DNA of 64,000 nt from Aselliscus stoliczkanus (GCA_033961575.1 CM066729.1:97901001-97965000), one strand, 5' to 3'; positions 45,732 through 58,270 are shown, numbered from the stretch's first letter. Numbers and translations: made by a program. The notes: generated by a model from the letters alone, not told the origin.

Positions 45732-46298
45732 CAAGGTGTGACAATTAAGTTCGCGAACTCATCCTACAAAAAGTGCTACATACCTCATTGCCGAATATCA
45801 CTATGGTTACCTTGGAAGTACTCCTCTGGGGAAGCTATGCACCGAAACCAGCGCCTAGTCCACCCTTCAAAGCAGTTTCGGAACTCCTTTTCTGGAATGG
45901 CCATCAGAGCTGTCGCTGTATTACCCTTGATGTCCTGAATGTCATCAAAATAACTTCCTTTCAATATTTCCTTTATCTTTGGGTAAAGAAAGAAGTCATT
46001 GGGGGCCAGATCAGGTGAGTACGTTGAGTGTTCCAATACAATTATTTGTTTAGTGTCTAAAAACTCGCTCACAGACAGTGTGATGTGAGCTGGTGCATTG
46101 TCATGATGCAAGAGCCATGAATTGTTGGTGAAAAGTTCAGATCATATAACTTTTTCACGCAGCCTTTTAGCACTTCCAAATAGTAAACTTGGTTAACTGT
46201 TTGTTCAGTTAGTACAAATTCATAACGAATAATCCCTCTAATATCAAAAAAGGTTAGCAACATCATTACAAGTTCGCGAACTTAATTGTCACTCCTTG
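45732..46298 (-). mobile_element. Mariner, internally deleted derivative (copy 3)
   Basis: 567 bp. The ends are CAAGGTGTGACAATTAAGTT on the left and, reversed, CAAGGAGTGACAATTAAGTT on the right. A TA precedes it at 45730-45731 and a CA follows (probably a mutated TA). The internal deletion joins 'ggttagcaacatcatt' to the right inverted repeat at about 46265, close to the join in copy 2. Confidence 0.92.
45785..46250 (-). pseudogene. Mariner transposase C-terminal half, frameshifted
   Basis: An open frame of 108 codons (45785-46111) has HHDNAPAHI and SPDLAPNDFF with 34 residues between the two catalytic Asp residues. The upstream part (about 46110-46250) continues in another frame because of a small deletion at about 46165 (cagccttttagcac). 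The N-terminal half and first Asp are lacking, so it is inactive. Confidence 0.85.
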
Positions 46299-46299
46299 C

Positions 46300-46925
46300 A
46301 CACAAACAAATGTTTAAATTAAAGCTTAAGGGGATGCCACCATTTACTCTCTTGAGATTATACACAGTAAGCTCTTCATTATTGCTTCATTTTGACAGGA
46401 ATGTAAAAACGTTCCACAGTAACTTCGCCTTTTCTGTCACTTGAGTGTTTTTCATCACCTGTAATAACATCTCTTTAATTCACATTTAACAACTCTGAAA
46501 TCAGGGTAAGTTTTACATGGCATTTTAGTTTCAATGAATTATGGAAACATTTTTCACTAAAAGGAAAAAAATTAGCAAAGCCTGATTTTAACAATGGGAG
46601 GAAAATTCATTTTGTTCTGAAAGCCAGTTTCCTAAGTGATTCCTCACCACATACAGGTTTCTAGTTTTGTTGGAAAGACCTTAGGTTATAAAAAGGACCA
46701 AAAGTTCAAAGATAGGGAAAATGTCACTTGGTTATTCTATGAATCTGTTTAAACTGTAAAATATTTTCTTAAGAGAAAATTAACAAAATGAATATAATTT
46801 CCTTTTTCTCTTTTACATTTCCAGAATTCTTGGTTCTACTCCTGTTTGTTATAGATTGGTCTGTGAGAAACTCTTGGGAAAAGAATGTGAGGTCCTATTC
46901 ATTTTCTATTGTGCCTCAGTCTATG
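46300..46925. other. Unique AT-rich non-coding stretch
   Basis: Nothing was recognised. Confidence 0.45.
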
Positions 46926-46941
46926 TAGAAAGACCTTTTTT

Positions 46942-47414
46942 TTTTAAAGATTTTATTGGGGAATTGGTGGAGGGGAACAGCGTTGGGGAATTGGGGAAGG
47001 GGACCAGTTAAGTTGTTTGTCAATCTTCGTTGTGGAGGGCGCCAGTCACCATCTGGCTTCCCGACGGTAGCTCATGGCCTCTAAGCTTAAGGTGCTGTTT
47101 TCAGTGTTAGTTGCGGGTGGGCGTAGCTACCATCCCATGTGGGAGTCGAACCAGCAGCCTTGTTACGAGCGCACGCTCTATCCACTGAGCCATCCGGGCG
47201 GCAGCTCAGCTCAAGTGCCAAGTTCATTCTTAGTTGCGGATGGGCATAGACCACCATGGAGCAGGCAATCTTGTTGTAACACCAACTGAGTCTCAGTGAC
47301 AGCTCAGCTGAGGCGCAGCGTCACTGGCCCATGTGTGAATTGAACCTGCGGCCCTGTTGCTCAGAGCTCGCGCGCTAAGCCAACTCCTAACCAACTGAGC
47401 CACTCGGCTGGCCC
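46942..47414 (-). mobile_element. Composite tRNA-derived SINE (M)
   Basis: Flanked by TAGAAAGACCTTTTTT (46926-46941 and 47415-47430). The minus strand has GGCCAGCCGAGTGGCTCAGT, two further tRNA-like pieces, and a tail with a doubled 'CCCCAATTCCCCAA'-type element, AATAAAATCTTT included. It is related to J but without J's tandem doubling. Confidence 0.92.
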
Positions 47415-47458
47415 TAGAAAGACCTTTTTTTAAGAAAATACTTAATGTAATCCTTTTA

Positions 47459-47608
47459 TGCCTCCTTTTTTTTTTTTTTTTTTTTTTTTTAGCTGAGCTA
47501 TCCCTGTTGGCGCTCAGCTCGGCTCCGGTCAGGAGTCGAACCGGCGACCCTGTTGCTCAGAGCTCACACTCTTAGTGAGCTCTTAACCAACTGAACCACT
47601 GGGTTGGC
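47459..47608 (-). mobile_element. Short tRNA-derived SINE (N)
   Basis: Flanked by TAATGTAATCCTTTTA (47443-47458 and 47609-47624). The minus strand begins GCCAACCCAGTGGTTCAGTT, B box GGTTCGACTCC, and ends in a poly-A of about 30. Only 44 bp separate it from M. Confidence 0.92.
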
Positions 47609-47624
47609 TAATGTAATCCTTTTA

Positions 47625-47974
47625 AAATTTAGTCCTTCATCATCCTATTCTAGAAAATCTAAATCATTAAGCGAGCCTATGGAAGACTTTTGTAAATATA
47701 AAGCACTATATAAATTAGTAATTGATATTATTTCGGTCTGTAAAACTACCATATATAGAAATCTCATGTTAGAACTCAGGCACATGTAAATGGCTTTAAA
47801 AGATAATGTTATACAGATTTATAATATCAAATTCATGTATTTTAGTATAAAAGTGTTTAAAATCATTTTCTGTGTTGTGGAATTGCACAAGGTTTTCACT
47901 GTACAAGAATATCAGTATCACTGGAATGGATTTCTAGATATCCTCTGCCAACAAAATCTTTCTGTGATGCAACT
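47625..47974. other. Unique AT-rich non-coding stretch
   Basis: Two 61- to 63-codon plus frames lack any recognisable domain. Nothing else was seen. Confidence 0.45.
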
Positions 47975-48365
47975 CTGGTGAGGTAACCCCTCTGCTTAAA
48001 ACAAAATAAAATCTGCAGGGGCTTCCTGATTGCTAAAATATAAGGTTCAGACACTTTCATCTGGTTTATAACTACTACTTGATCTGCCCCTTATCTATAT
48101 CTACAGGCTCCTCTCTTGAACCTACTTCCCACTTGTACAAACACTAATTACTTGTGCAAACATCCTTTAGTACTAAGCAGGCCATTCTCTGTCTTTCCTT
48201 GTTCTGCACATCGCACATCTTCATCATGAAACCCTTTCACTACCTCTCATCTCAGCCCTCTCCCCTCACTTGTCATTTCTCAGTTTTGACACCACTTCCT
48301 TCTAGGAACCTTAACTGATTCCTTAAGTCTGATTTAGGTGCTATGTTGGTTAGGATTAGGGTCCG
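47975..48365 (+). repeat. LINE L2 remnant
   Basis: 'aggtaacccctctgcttaaa', 'ggggcttcctgattgctaaa', 'cttgatctgccccttatcta', 'tgacaccacttccttctagg' follow the L2 3' region. Confidence 0.75.
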
Positions 48366-48936
48366 CTACAAATAACTCCAAAAGTAAAGATAGCAATTTT
48401 TAAAAAACGATTTGTTTAGAAAACCCTTTGAAAGTACAATATCAGCAAACTATATAATAATTATAATTTTAGAAGAAATATACCATTGGCCAAAATAAAG
48501 TGATTGTACTATATATTACATGTACATATTTTATGCACTTTATTCTTTAATTTGTACTATAATATACTGATTGATAGATCAAAATATGTTATACATGTAG
48601 GGTATACTTCAAGATACAGAGAACACAAGCTTTAAGTTTAATATGATATTTTAAGTTAAAATATGATAATATTACATGTTACCGATGAAAATTTATTTAT
48701 TGTCATTTAATTGGTTTACTTTTTTCCAATACATAGTCAGTTCCTCTGAAAAACGATGCTGTAATGAATGTTATTAAAATTATTTTATTCTCCAACCTTG
48801 AACTATGTTCATATTTGGATACTATTGTGATTAGAAAAAGAACCAAGTAATGGAAATTTTAAGACTAAGTTTACAGTTAGGAAAAAAAGATGCATGTATT
48901 TACCACAAGTAGGTCAGAGATTTGTATGAGAAGTTT
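48366..48936. other. Unique AT-rich non-coding stretch
   Basis: Nothing was recognised. Confidence 0.45.
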
Positions 48937-49051
48937 TTTGTTTTGTTTTGTTTATAAGAGGGCAGTGTCACTGGCCCTCATATGTGGGATCTGAACCTGG
49001 GCCGCCGGCATCCCAAACCAGCTCTTAACCATCGCGCCACTCTGCCGGCCC
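48937..49051 (-). mobile_element. Short tRNA-derived SINE (O)
   Basis: The minus strand reads GGGCCGGCAGAGTGGCGCGA ... GTGACACTGCCCTC. A worn duplication (tatgagaagtttt and tataaggagtttt) flanks it. Confidence 0.88.
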
Positions 49052-50586
49052 TATATAAGGAGTTTTAAATATGATTAACTGACAATATTTTTTGTATAAG
49101 TAATTTTAATACACCCTTTAAGGAGAGATTTATAATCCCACATTTCTTAGTGACTTTCTCATGTGGTTTGTACCATTAAGAAATAGAAAAAGGGAAGGAG
49201 ACTGAATTAGTCACAACAAATCTGCCAAATGTATTTCTCAGTATTTGAAAGTGCAAATACTTGGAAAGAAAAAAAATGTACATGAATTCTAAATTTTTCT
49301 TAATTTGGTAGAAACTTTCCATAGAAAGCCCTAGCCGTGCACAAGTGTGAGAAAGTGTCAATTGGCTGACAGACTTTCAAGTGGTAGAAAGAGGATAGGA
49401 CCAACACTGATTCTTTCCAAACATTTGAAGATCAAATGAATCATATTAGGAGTCCTGTAAATGTTCCAACAGTCAATGGTTACTTGGAAATGGGCATTTA
49501 ATAAACAGGCACAAACAGGAAGCTGTATAAAAGAACAAGCAGAAGGAGCTCTTGTGACCAAGAGAGGTTTTTGAAAGTGAACCTTCAAGGAGCTCTTAGA
49601 AGCCCAAGAAGTGCTGAGCATAGAAGGGAAATGCCTGAAGCACATGGGCCCAACCAACAGACATTGAGACTGTTAATAGATGCACAAGAGTTGTGCCACA
49701 AGCCAATGGAATATGTCCAGAGGAAAAGTTTTTTTGCCAGACCCTGAGTGTTTTCTCCTTTGCTTTGTCTCCAGTAGTGGATACAAGGAACAGATAATGC
49801 CCCCTCCAATTGCTGGATTCAAACCATTTATGAAAAAAAAAAAAAAGAAAAAATGTCTTCCCCAGAACTTTTTTTTCCTCAACACTGTTTTTTCAGAATG
49901 AAAAACAAAAGGTTGGGGGAAATGATTGAGGGTGCAATGGTTTTAATAAAAGACTTTTTTGCCAAAAAAAAAAGTGGGGTGGAGGGAGAAATGAAGCCAC
50001 TTTGAAGTAATAGCTTTTGAAACATTCCCACTGGCGAAAACAACTGTTGTGGTTTTCCTTAATTATGTTCTATACACAGAAGATGCTTTAGTGGAAGAAA
50101 GAAGAAACCTAAGCTGAGATGCTTTAGAAATAAGACTGGCTGAGCTTCATTTTTAATATAAGCATAAAATCTATTATGTGTTTGAGAGAGAAAAAATAGA
50201 GCTTAGTTTAATATCTGTTTCTATTAATTCTCAGAAATAGAACAGAATTAATAGTAGAAATCAATCATGAAAAATAAATAAAGGTCTCCAAATCATAGTC
50301 CAACATATTTACCAAATCTAAATGCAGTCATTTATATGAAAAGATGTATTAGGACTATCAATTTTGAAAGAGTATTTCAAAGTGGTGATAGAGGTGGGTT
50401 GTTGATTGGCTTTAATGAAATATGAAAAACATGGGCTTTGAAGTAGAATGCTTGTGTGTGCTCTTAAAGACACCATACGTGATGGCACAAGAGACAAGCA
50501 TTTTGGTGCATATGGTTCTGATGAAGAGGGGAAATCTTTTAAGTACACTTTTGCAACACACGGAGTCATTGTACAAATTCAAATCC
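49052..50586. other. Unique non-coding stretch
   Basis: Several 60-100 codon frames on both strands at 49358-49901 overlap one another and lack domains. No credible gene, RNA or named repeat. Confidence 0.4.
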
Positions 50587-51033
50587 TTTTTTTTTTTTTT
50601 AAGATTTTATTGGGGAGTTGGGGGAGGGGAACAGCATTGGGGAACTGGGAAAGGGGAACAGACAAGTTGCTGTCCTTTTGTTCTTCAGTCTAGTTGTGGA
50701 GGACGTTGCTTCACTGGCCCATGTTGGTATTATCATTGAGCTCTTCCCTGGTGAGGCAGATCAGTCGCCAGCCTCCAGACAGCCGCTCACCACAGCTATT
50801 GGCAGCTCACACTGGCTGCCAGCCACTCACTGTAGGCTATGGCAGCCCACCTCAGCAGGGGCTGCAGCTATGCAGTGCTGGGGACTCAAAGCAGCCCAGC
50901 TCCAGGTGGAGCTATTGTTCACCATCTTAGCTGTAGAGGGCAGTGTCACTGGCCCTCATATGTGGTATCCAAACCGGGGCTGCTGGCATCCCATGCCAGC
51001 CAGCTCTTAACCAACACGCCACTTGGCCGGCCC
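50587..51033 (-). mobile_element. Composite tRNA-derived SINE (P)
   Basis: A complete-looking copy: head GGGCCGGCCAAGTGGCGTGT, B-box region, GAGGGCCAGTGACACTGCCC link, middle CTCCACCTGGAGCTGGGCTG, and a tail with a doubled CCCCAATTCC-type block and CCCCAATAAAATCTT. A 130-codon plus frame across it is a chance reading, also seen in other copies. Confidence 0.9.
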
Positions 51034-51714
51034 TAAATTTTTTGAAATATACATGCGCAGTTAAGAGGTGATCACTCAAGAAATAGTACCAAAACTTTCC
51101 TTGATTGGACAGACCCCATAGCCTTCTTCCTTTTTACCGTCTTGGTTTTCTATAAAATCAGTTACCTGTGTTGCTCGTTTCCCCAGCCATAAATTGAGCC
51201 CACTGGCTAATAGGTGCCTGTATCGTCACTCCTTCTGCTGCCAACAGCAACCCTTAGCATACAAGGGAAACGATGAAGAAGTTTTTATTAATTTATGATG
51301 TTTCATGCAAATATCTCAAAAAGAAGGCCCGATACAATGGCCTTTGAAAAATGATGTGTGTGGAAGAAGATTAAAAGACCACTTACTATCCAAAACTAGA
51401 ATTATTAGCAGAAAATGACTAGCAGAAAGTGACTAATCTTGACCACTTTATTTCTCTCTCGGTGAATATTCTATAATAAGCATAATTGGTTTCTCATTTT
51501 TATAATCCATCGTATTTTCAGTATGTTCTCTGTTTCAAAGGTTTCTTCTCAATGATGAAAATTTCCTCAAGAATTGGAACTATATAAAGTATTCTCCTTG
51601 GCATAGCATTGGGCGTGTGATATTGAGTATCACAGCATTAGGAGAGAAAGGAACAAACATCTCTGTGTTTGTGTGTACAGTGTACTCTAGACATTGCATC
51701 AAGCCTCTGTCATA
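51034..51714. other. Unique non-coding stretch
   Basis: Nothing was recognised. Confidence 0.45.
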
Positions 51715-51910
51715 TTTGTCTCATTTAATTATTACAGCAATCCTGTGAGGCAGGGAAGGAGGGCATTATCTCTAATATGCAGAGGAGGAAGCTTGAAGTC
51801 AGGCATGTTGATTAACTTACAAAGATAGACAGCTGGTATCTGAAGAAGTTACTCTGAACATGCATGTGTCTGATGTGCAAGCCCCTGCTCTTTCTACGGT
51901 GGCGTGTTTT
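51715..51910 (+). repeat. MIR SINE remnant
   Basis: 'tttaattattacagcaatcc', 'tgtgaggcagggaaggaggg', 'gcagaggaggaagcttgaag' and 'aagcccctgctctttctac' follow MIR to near its 3' end. Confidence 0.85.
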
Positions 51911-52232
51911 TTCCTATTAGGATTGAATGACTGTGTAGGTCAGAGGTGGTACATTCTTTTCAATAGAATTATGATATAAATGCCTCCTAATATGAAGCAA
52001 AAACAGCCTTTATTTCAGGCAGTGTTTATTCAAAATATTTACTAGCTATGTTTGCTTGGTCCGGTCATCATGAGAAGTTTATATACCTTTTCTATACTTG
52101 AGTTTTCATATCTATAAAATAAAAACATCTCTATGATCTGACTTATAGAGACAGTGTAACTTTAACGAATAAATCTGAACGCACCTTGTAGAATGCTTTA
52201 AATTGTGTTCTTGTTGACATTGCTGCCACCAG

Positions 52233-52282
52233 TGATGATGATGATGATGATAATGATGATGATGATGATGATGATGATGATA
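52233..52282. repeat. (GAT)n microsatellite
   Basis: About 16 GAT units with one AAT variant. Confidence 0.96.
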
Positions 52283-53332
52283 GTTTCTGGGTTTTCTTCT
52301 ATAGCATCCTTTATAAAGTCATCTATAGAATCAAAATCATTTATTAAATTAAAACTAATTATGTAGTCTTAGTAAAGAAAATTCACATATATCTCTGAAT
52401 TGTGATCCAGTGTTTTGTTTTGTTTGTTTGTTTTTTCTTTTTGTACCAGATCATCTGAGGAGTCTGTCCAGCGTTTTTGACATAGCTTAGTTATATATTT
52501 GGAGTATTTTTGTTACAACTTAGTAAAAAAAACATTTCGGTTCTGCGTTGCCTTTCAGTGGTTAGGAAGGACTTTACAACATGCGTATTATTCATGTACT
52601 AAAGATCTTGAGGTGTAATTTGTGTTTACGTTTTAACTTGAATGGTTAGGACTTGGAAAGCTTTTTTGTGTGTGTGTGTTCTTTCAACGAATATCACAAA
52701 TGGCAAGGTATCATCGTGGGGATGTTCTCCCATAGCCATACATCCTTCAGAAAGAGACAGTAAAAGGGGCTGGATATGGAAAACATACCTTTGCAGAAAA
52801 TTATCTAGAGAAGCTGCATAATAAACATTGTTTTGAATGCAGCTGACACACCCCTCACTTCCTATAAAACTGCTCTGGCTGGCTCTCATGAAAATCTCTT
52901 CGGAGTGTAACTTCTTAGCCTGTTGAATCATCTGATCTTAATTGTGAAATGACGGAAATAATGACCAGAAAAACCTGCCTTCGGTTTGGAAGAACTTGAC
53001 ATTTATGAGACCTCTTCAGGGAAAAAGATCAGCATGGGAAAATACCTTTTAAATGTGGTCTAATGTAATCACATACAAAGTGAATACATTGATTAATACA
53101 TCAAACACTAAAATAATCATCACCAACCAACAAGCATTTCCTATTCCTGTTTTTGTCATGTCATATGTATCACATGTATAAATGTACCACCAAATGTTTC
53201 CAGGCTATCTCTGTTCTTAAATTATTTAGCGACATTTCATTTTAAAATCAGTTTTATTCGATTTGTTATACTTGGATGGATAAACATAAATTAGTTAAAG
53301 TACTTATTTATTAAGCACTTGCTTAACTTGTA
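52283..53332. other. Unique non-coding stretch
   Basis: A 101-codon minus frame (52626-52931) is the longest. It lacks a recognisable domain, and no flanking splice pattern convinces me. Confidence 0.4.
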
Positions 53333-53345
53333 GAAACCACCCCAT

Positions 53346-53813
53346 TTTTTTCCCATCAAAGCTTTTGTTGGGAATTGGGGGCTTGGAACAGCTCTGGGGA
53401 ATCGGGAAGGGGAACAGAAAAGTTGCTGTTCTTTTGTTCTTCAGTCTAGTTGTGGAGGACGTTGCTTCACTGGTCCATGTTGGTATTATGATCATTGTGC
53501 TCTTCCCGGGTAAGGCAGATCGGTCACTGGCCATTGGATGGCCACTCACTGCATCTCACGCTGCCTGCCAGTCGCTAACGCTGGCTGCCAGCCACTCACA
53601 GTAGCTCATGGCAGCCCACTGCAGCCCCACTGCAGCCTACACCATCACCAGCAACTCACGGCAGCCCCGCTTCCAGATTGAGCTGTTGTTCACCATCTGA
53701 GCAGTAGAGGGCACAGTGTTTCTGGCCCATGTGGGATCCAAACCAGCGGCCCTGCCTCTCAGAGCTGACTGCTCCCAAGCTAACTCTCAACCAACGAGCC
53801 ACTTGGCCGGCCC
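53346..53813 (-). mobile_element. Composite tRNA-derived SINE (Q)
   Basis: Flanked by GAAACCACCCCAT and GAAACCATGCCAT (53333-53345 and 53814-53826). Worn head and B box. The tail AATAAA is mutated (CCCAACAAAAG). The middle module is present. Confidence 0.9.
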
Positions 53814-53826
53814 GAAACCATGCCAT

Positions 53827-56800
53827 ATTATATTTCAATACATATTACTTCTAGATTTGTTACCTAATTATCTACAATAAGCCAATTGTTCTGCATTTAT
53901 ATTTTATATAGCACATTTACAGGACTTTTTCTTCTGTTTAAATATTTGTAACTAAAATACACCATTTTTATTTCGTCTATATGCATTTTGTTAGTGGCAG
54001 AATTAACATAAAATTTTAAAGAGAACTAGTAGAGAAGATAGCATTACAATTTGAGATTTTTGATACCTGAATGTTTTTTAATGACAACTTTTAACACTGA
54101 AACATGGAATGTATCTGATATTATAAAACGTTTGAGATTAAAAAGATGAACAAAATACCTTCTATTTTAATCTTAGGGAATTAGGAAACTCATCATTGAG
54201 TATGTCTTCAACACATTTTTCAGCAAAAATGAAAATGTTAAGCATTAATTCATGCTATACAGAATTGTTTCCATGGTAATTGCAGCAATGAACTTTTTTG
54301 ACAAACAGATTGTAAAAGTCATTTATGTCTTTTAATAATATCTTCTGGATCTATAATTTATGAGCCCTAAACTTCATGTGAATTATTTATTCTGAATAAA
54401 ATAATGTACTCTGGGTTCACCTACCTGATGTGCTGTTGTATTCAGTCTGTGATGAAGCATAGAGGATTTTCTATTCATGAACTATTGCATATTTTTTTAT
54501 TAGATTCCTCACATCTTTTAATTTCTAGATTGAATTCATTTTATTAAAATGAGCCTTTATTATATCATCTTCATGTGAGGTAATATCATGTTCAGTATTA
54601 CCGATAAGGGTAAGTCACCCGATTCTGAGATTGAGGGCTGATGGCTTTTAGGGAACCCCTTTTCACTGGAGCGTCATTGCAAATGAAGTTTCCTGAACAT
54701 ACCATTCAAATTGTTCATTACTTTTCTTCCATTTCATATTTAGTCAAATGCCTTTTAAGAAATTAATAAAGAATCCAAAAATTATAATGATCTCATTACT
54801 TACCAACTCATCAGATCTTGCTAAATGACTTAGCTATTTTTATTTGTTGTTGTTATTTGTTTCTGAGCTGTTTTCTAAATCTAGTTTTTTCCCAAAAATG
54901 TTGCAAGATTGTAAGATTCATTTTCATAGCAAAATAAACAAAATACACTCAATTATGAGGATAAATGAGAATGGTTAATGTCAATTATTAGGAATGCCAT
55001 TAGGAAACCCTTTGGAAACATCAACAACACACTTCTACTGTTGGCAAAACACCTGTCCAGACTTCCACCTTCAGAACTAATTACAAAAGGGGAAACCAGT
55101 GTTTAATGAGGTGCTCTCAGAAAGTAGTGGAGTGAAATGACCCCACTACATGTGAGGCTAGCATGGCCATGACGCAGACAGGCTCATCAGGGGAAAAGAA
55201 TATGATAAGGGTGAGTTCTTGAGAAGAAAACTAGAGTGAGTTTATATGAGGCACTCAAAGTGGTGTCAAATAGGCCAGTGGTGCATGGTATCAGAAAAGC
55301 CTGCCATAGTGCAGTAGGTGGGGATCCAGGTGTGTAAAACGTTATCCCAAGAGAAGCATGAGTGTGGAAAATGGTAATCAAATCATGGATTACCAGAACA
55401 CAGGTACTAGACAGAGAAACAAGGTAAGGATTTACAAATGCTAGAATAAAATAACTCAGTTTCTAAAAGTGGAGTAGGAAATAGGTTTGGATATGGACGT
55501 AGTTAAAAACTCTGCTCTGGATGTTTAAGGAAAGAGTGGAACAAATCATAAAATTGATTTTTTTTTTTATCCACTGGAGAACGGATGCCACACATTCATT
55601 ATATCCCCCTTACCTACAAAAAGGTTTAACAATATCTGTGAGAATTTGGGGTAGGCAAAGAGAAGAATTCCAGGAATGGTCATTAGATCCCACCATATGA
55701 TACTAATCTATCACACTCATCACTATCATAAATTTAGTAGAAAATCATCCAAGCTGGTTTTCTCATGGTTTCAAATATAACATGTTCCTTTCTACTAGCA
55801 TGCCTTGTTTTGTGATTGTTCTGTCTGTCTGGAAAGGTAAACCTCCCTCCCCAGCTTAACTATGTTCTATTCTTCATCTCAGCCCTTACTTAAGTCTTAA
55901 CTCCAAATAACTACTAAATAAGTTTCCATGAATAGCTTCACCTGTTAAGACGTCAGTAAGGAAAGTATGAAAGTACACTAAACTACTCTTCATGCATTTC
56001 ACTGAACTGAAAATTTCCAAATTGTTGTACCTTTGGATTACTTGATATTTTGACATGTTTGTGTTTCTATGTTTGACTGGTCAGAGATCTAAAAATATAT
56101 GATGAAATCTTTTTTGATCTCCTTTGTTGAACATCTGAAAAAGTTTACTTAGCATGTGGTAACAATTCTAATTTGGGAGCATGCTGATAATAAAAAGATG
56201 TGTGTGCATGCATGCATCCACAAGTTAAAAATGAGTTCACATATATTTGTTCTTAGCATTAAGCTTGCCTAACTTTTATTTTTTTATTTTTTTATTTTTT
56301 ATTTTTTTATAAACAGAACTATTAAGCTGTGGCCTTGGTAACTAAATGCAGAGTAAATAAAGTATGAGTCAATTAGAAATTTCGATAGCATCTATACATA
56401 CTACCTAGTAATTTTATGTAATTGTTGCATCTTCTCTAATGTGCTTATTTGACACCTTAGTGAAAATATTATATGCATAACCTACTAATTGCCATTCAAG
56501 AAAAATAGCATTTTATGTTTTTCCAAAAAAAGGGGATTACTGGAATGATAATATATTATATTCTATACTTGAAAAATCCTGCCTTCTTCTATGCTCATCT
56601 GGATTTCATAGTATGTTTTCTAAATAACACATAGTTTCGTTATACTAAATATGCTCGATAGCTTGTTACATGGCTATTCTCTGTTTCATCATATCATGAA
56701 GAAGAGTCATTAGACATGCAGAAGTCATGCTTTGTTTTGCTTTGTTATCTCAAGCCAGGAATTGTCATGATTGCATCATGCTTAACTATCTGATTTTCAG

Positions 56801-57319
56801 GTTTTTTCATTACTATATGTATTCATTCATTTCATATATATTTTAAAGGTTATGTTTCTAATTTTTCATAATGGTGATCTTGGGGAGAAACTTTAAATAA
56901 CATGTTACTTTTTGGTATAGAATCAAACATTCCATTATACCCAAGGTTACTTAATTTCTGTTAACCATCATTGCCCCTCCAAAACCTTTCCACTTATTAA
57001 AAAGTAGCTGAAGAATGATCTTGGGTTATTACTGTTTAATAATGTCTTCTCTTGGGACATACTGAGTTGTTCATTTGGGTCCCGATGCTTCAGAGGCAGG
57101 CTGAAATATGGCTGGTTAGTGTAGGGCTGTAAGGGGTGGTGCTGTCCGTGATAGCAACAATGGGTGGGTACTGATTACAGCAGGCTCTGAGCCTTCCCAT
57201 TCCATGTATATATTTATAGCAATATGAAGCTTTAAAATAAAGATAAGAGAAGGATTCGTTGAAAAGAACTGAGCCAATACCATGGCATAAGGGCACTATA
57301 AAGTATAATCCTGCTGAGA
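53827..57319. other. Long unique AT-rich non-coding stretch
   Basis: No gene, RNA or named repeat was recognised. 54230-54780 is repeat-free with many homeodomain-type AT words. A (TTTTTTA)n-type tract lies at about 56275-56310. Confidence 0.45.
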
Positions 57320-58200
57320 GTCCCTTGCATTTGTGTGTGATGGGCACTGGACTAGGAGTTAGGAATTTAGCAGTGAACAATGACAAGTCCCTAATGTATG
57401 AAAGTTTTGGTCTTTGGGAGTCTCATTTAAACATGTGGGTACAGTGATGGATATGCATTTAGGAAGGGAGATCAGAGTGATACCAGAGTATATAGCATAG
57501 AAGGGGTGCCTGTCCCAGACTTTAAAAAGTGACGGAAAGCTTCAAGAGAAAGAGCTACCAAAGCTGTGAACAGAGATAAGTTGTAGAAGCTAGCTAGCTA
57601 AGCCAAACAAAACCCCCCAGAAACAAAAACAAAAAAAACCTACCACGAGATGAAATGTTGTTTAGTTGGTCAGACAGGATAAGGAATGGAAAGATAAAAG
57701 ATTAGAGTGGAATGAATAGAATGAAAACGGTTACTATATCAATTATAAGCTTTGCTATAGATGTTGGACTTTCTTCTAAATGAAATGACAGGCCAGTCTG
57801 ATTTTAACCAAGTAGTGACATTTTTCACCTATGGGTTTAGAAGCCACACTCCTCCTATAGCAGAGTGAACTTAGAGAGGAAAGTATGGAGACACAGGGTG
57901 TTAGTTGTTTCAAGCCAGTGAAGAAAAAGGATGGAGGTAAGAGTAGCTGTGGAGCGTCAACAACGTGGGCAGAATTGAGAGTTGGATTAGAATTAAAATC
58001 GACAGGACTTGATGGGTGGATTGAAGGGACTTGAAAGTAGATTAGAAGAGGAACAAAATTTGGTACTACAATAAAATTAGTGAAAGTGAGAGGGAGTAGA
58101 AGAGGAGGGTGAAACAGAGTTTTAGACACCATTAACTTGAGATGGAACATTGTTCCATTAACATGGAACATTGAAAGGAGGATGACTAGGTAGTTCATAA
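57320..58200 (+). repeat. Old interspersed repeat of uncertain family
   Basis: 'gatgggcactggactaggag', 'ttagcagtgaacaatgacaa', 'cttcaagagaaagagctacc' and later text follow the same unnamed repeat as 29870-30610. The 140-codon minus frame (57776-58198) lies in it and has no domain. Confidence 0.45.
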
Positions 58201-58249
58201 ATTGGCTTGGGTTATTTATGTTCTATGTTTGGTGGTAGTTTGTTACAGG

Positions 58250-58270
58250 GTGTGTGTGTGTGTGTGTGTA
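58250..58270. repeat. Short (GT)n run
   Basis: About 10 GT units. Confidence 0.9.

Noticed and set aside
49358..49901. Group of overlapping frames that might mark an exon or processed pseudogene
   Set aside because: Frames overlap on both strands, no domain was recognised and no convincing splice sites or target duplications were found.
57776..58198. 140-codon minus-strand frame
   Set aside because: It lies in an old interspersed repeat and has no domain or start context.
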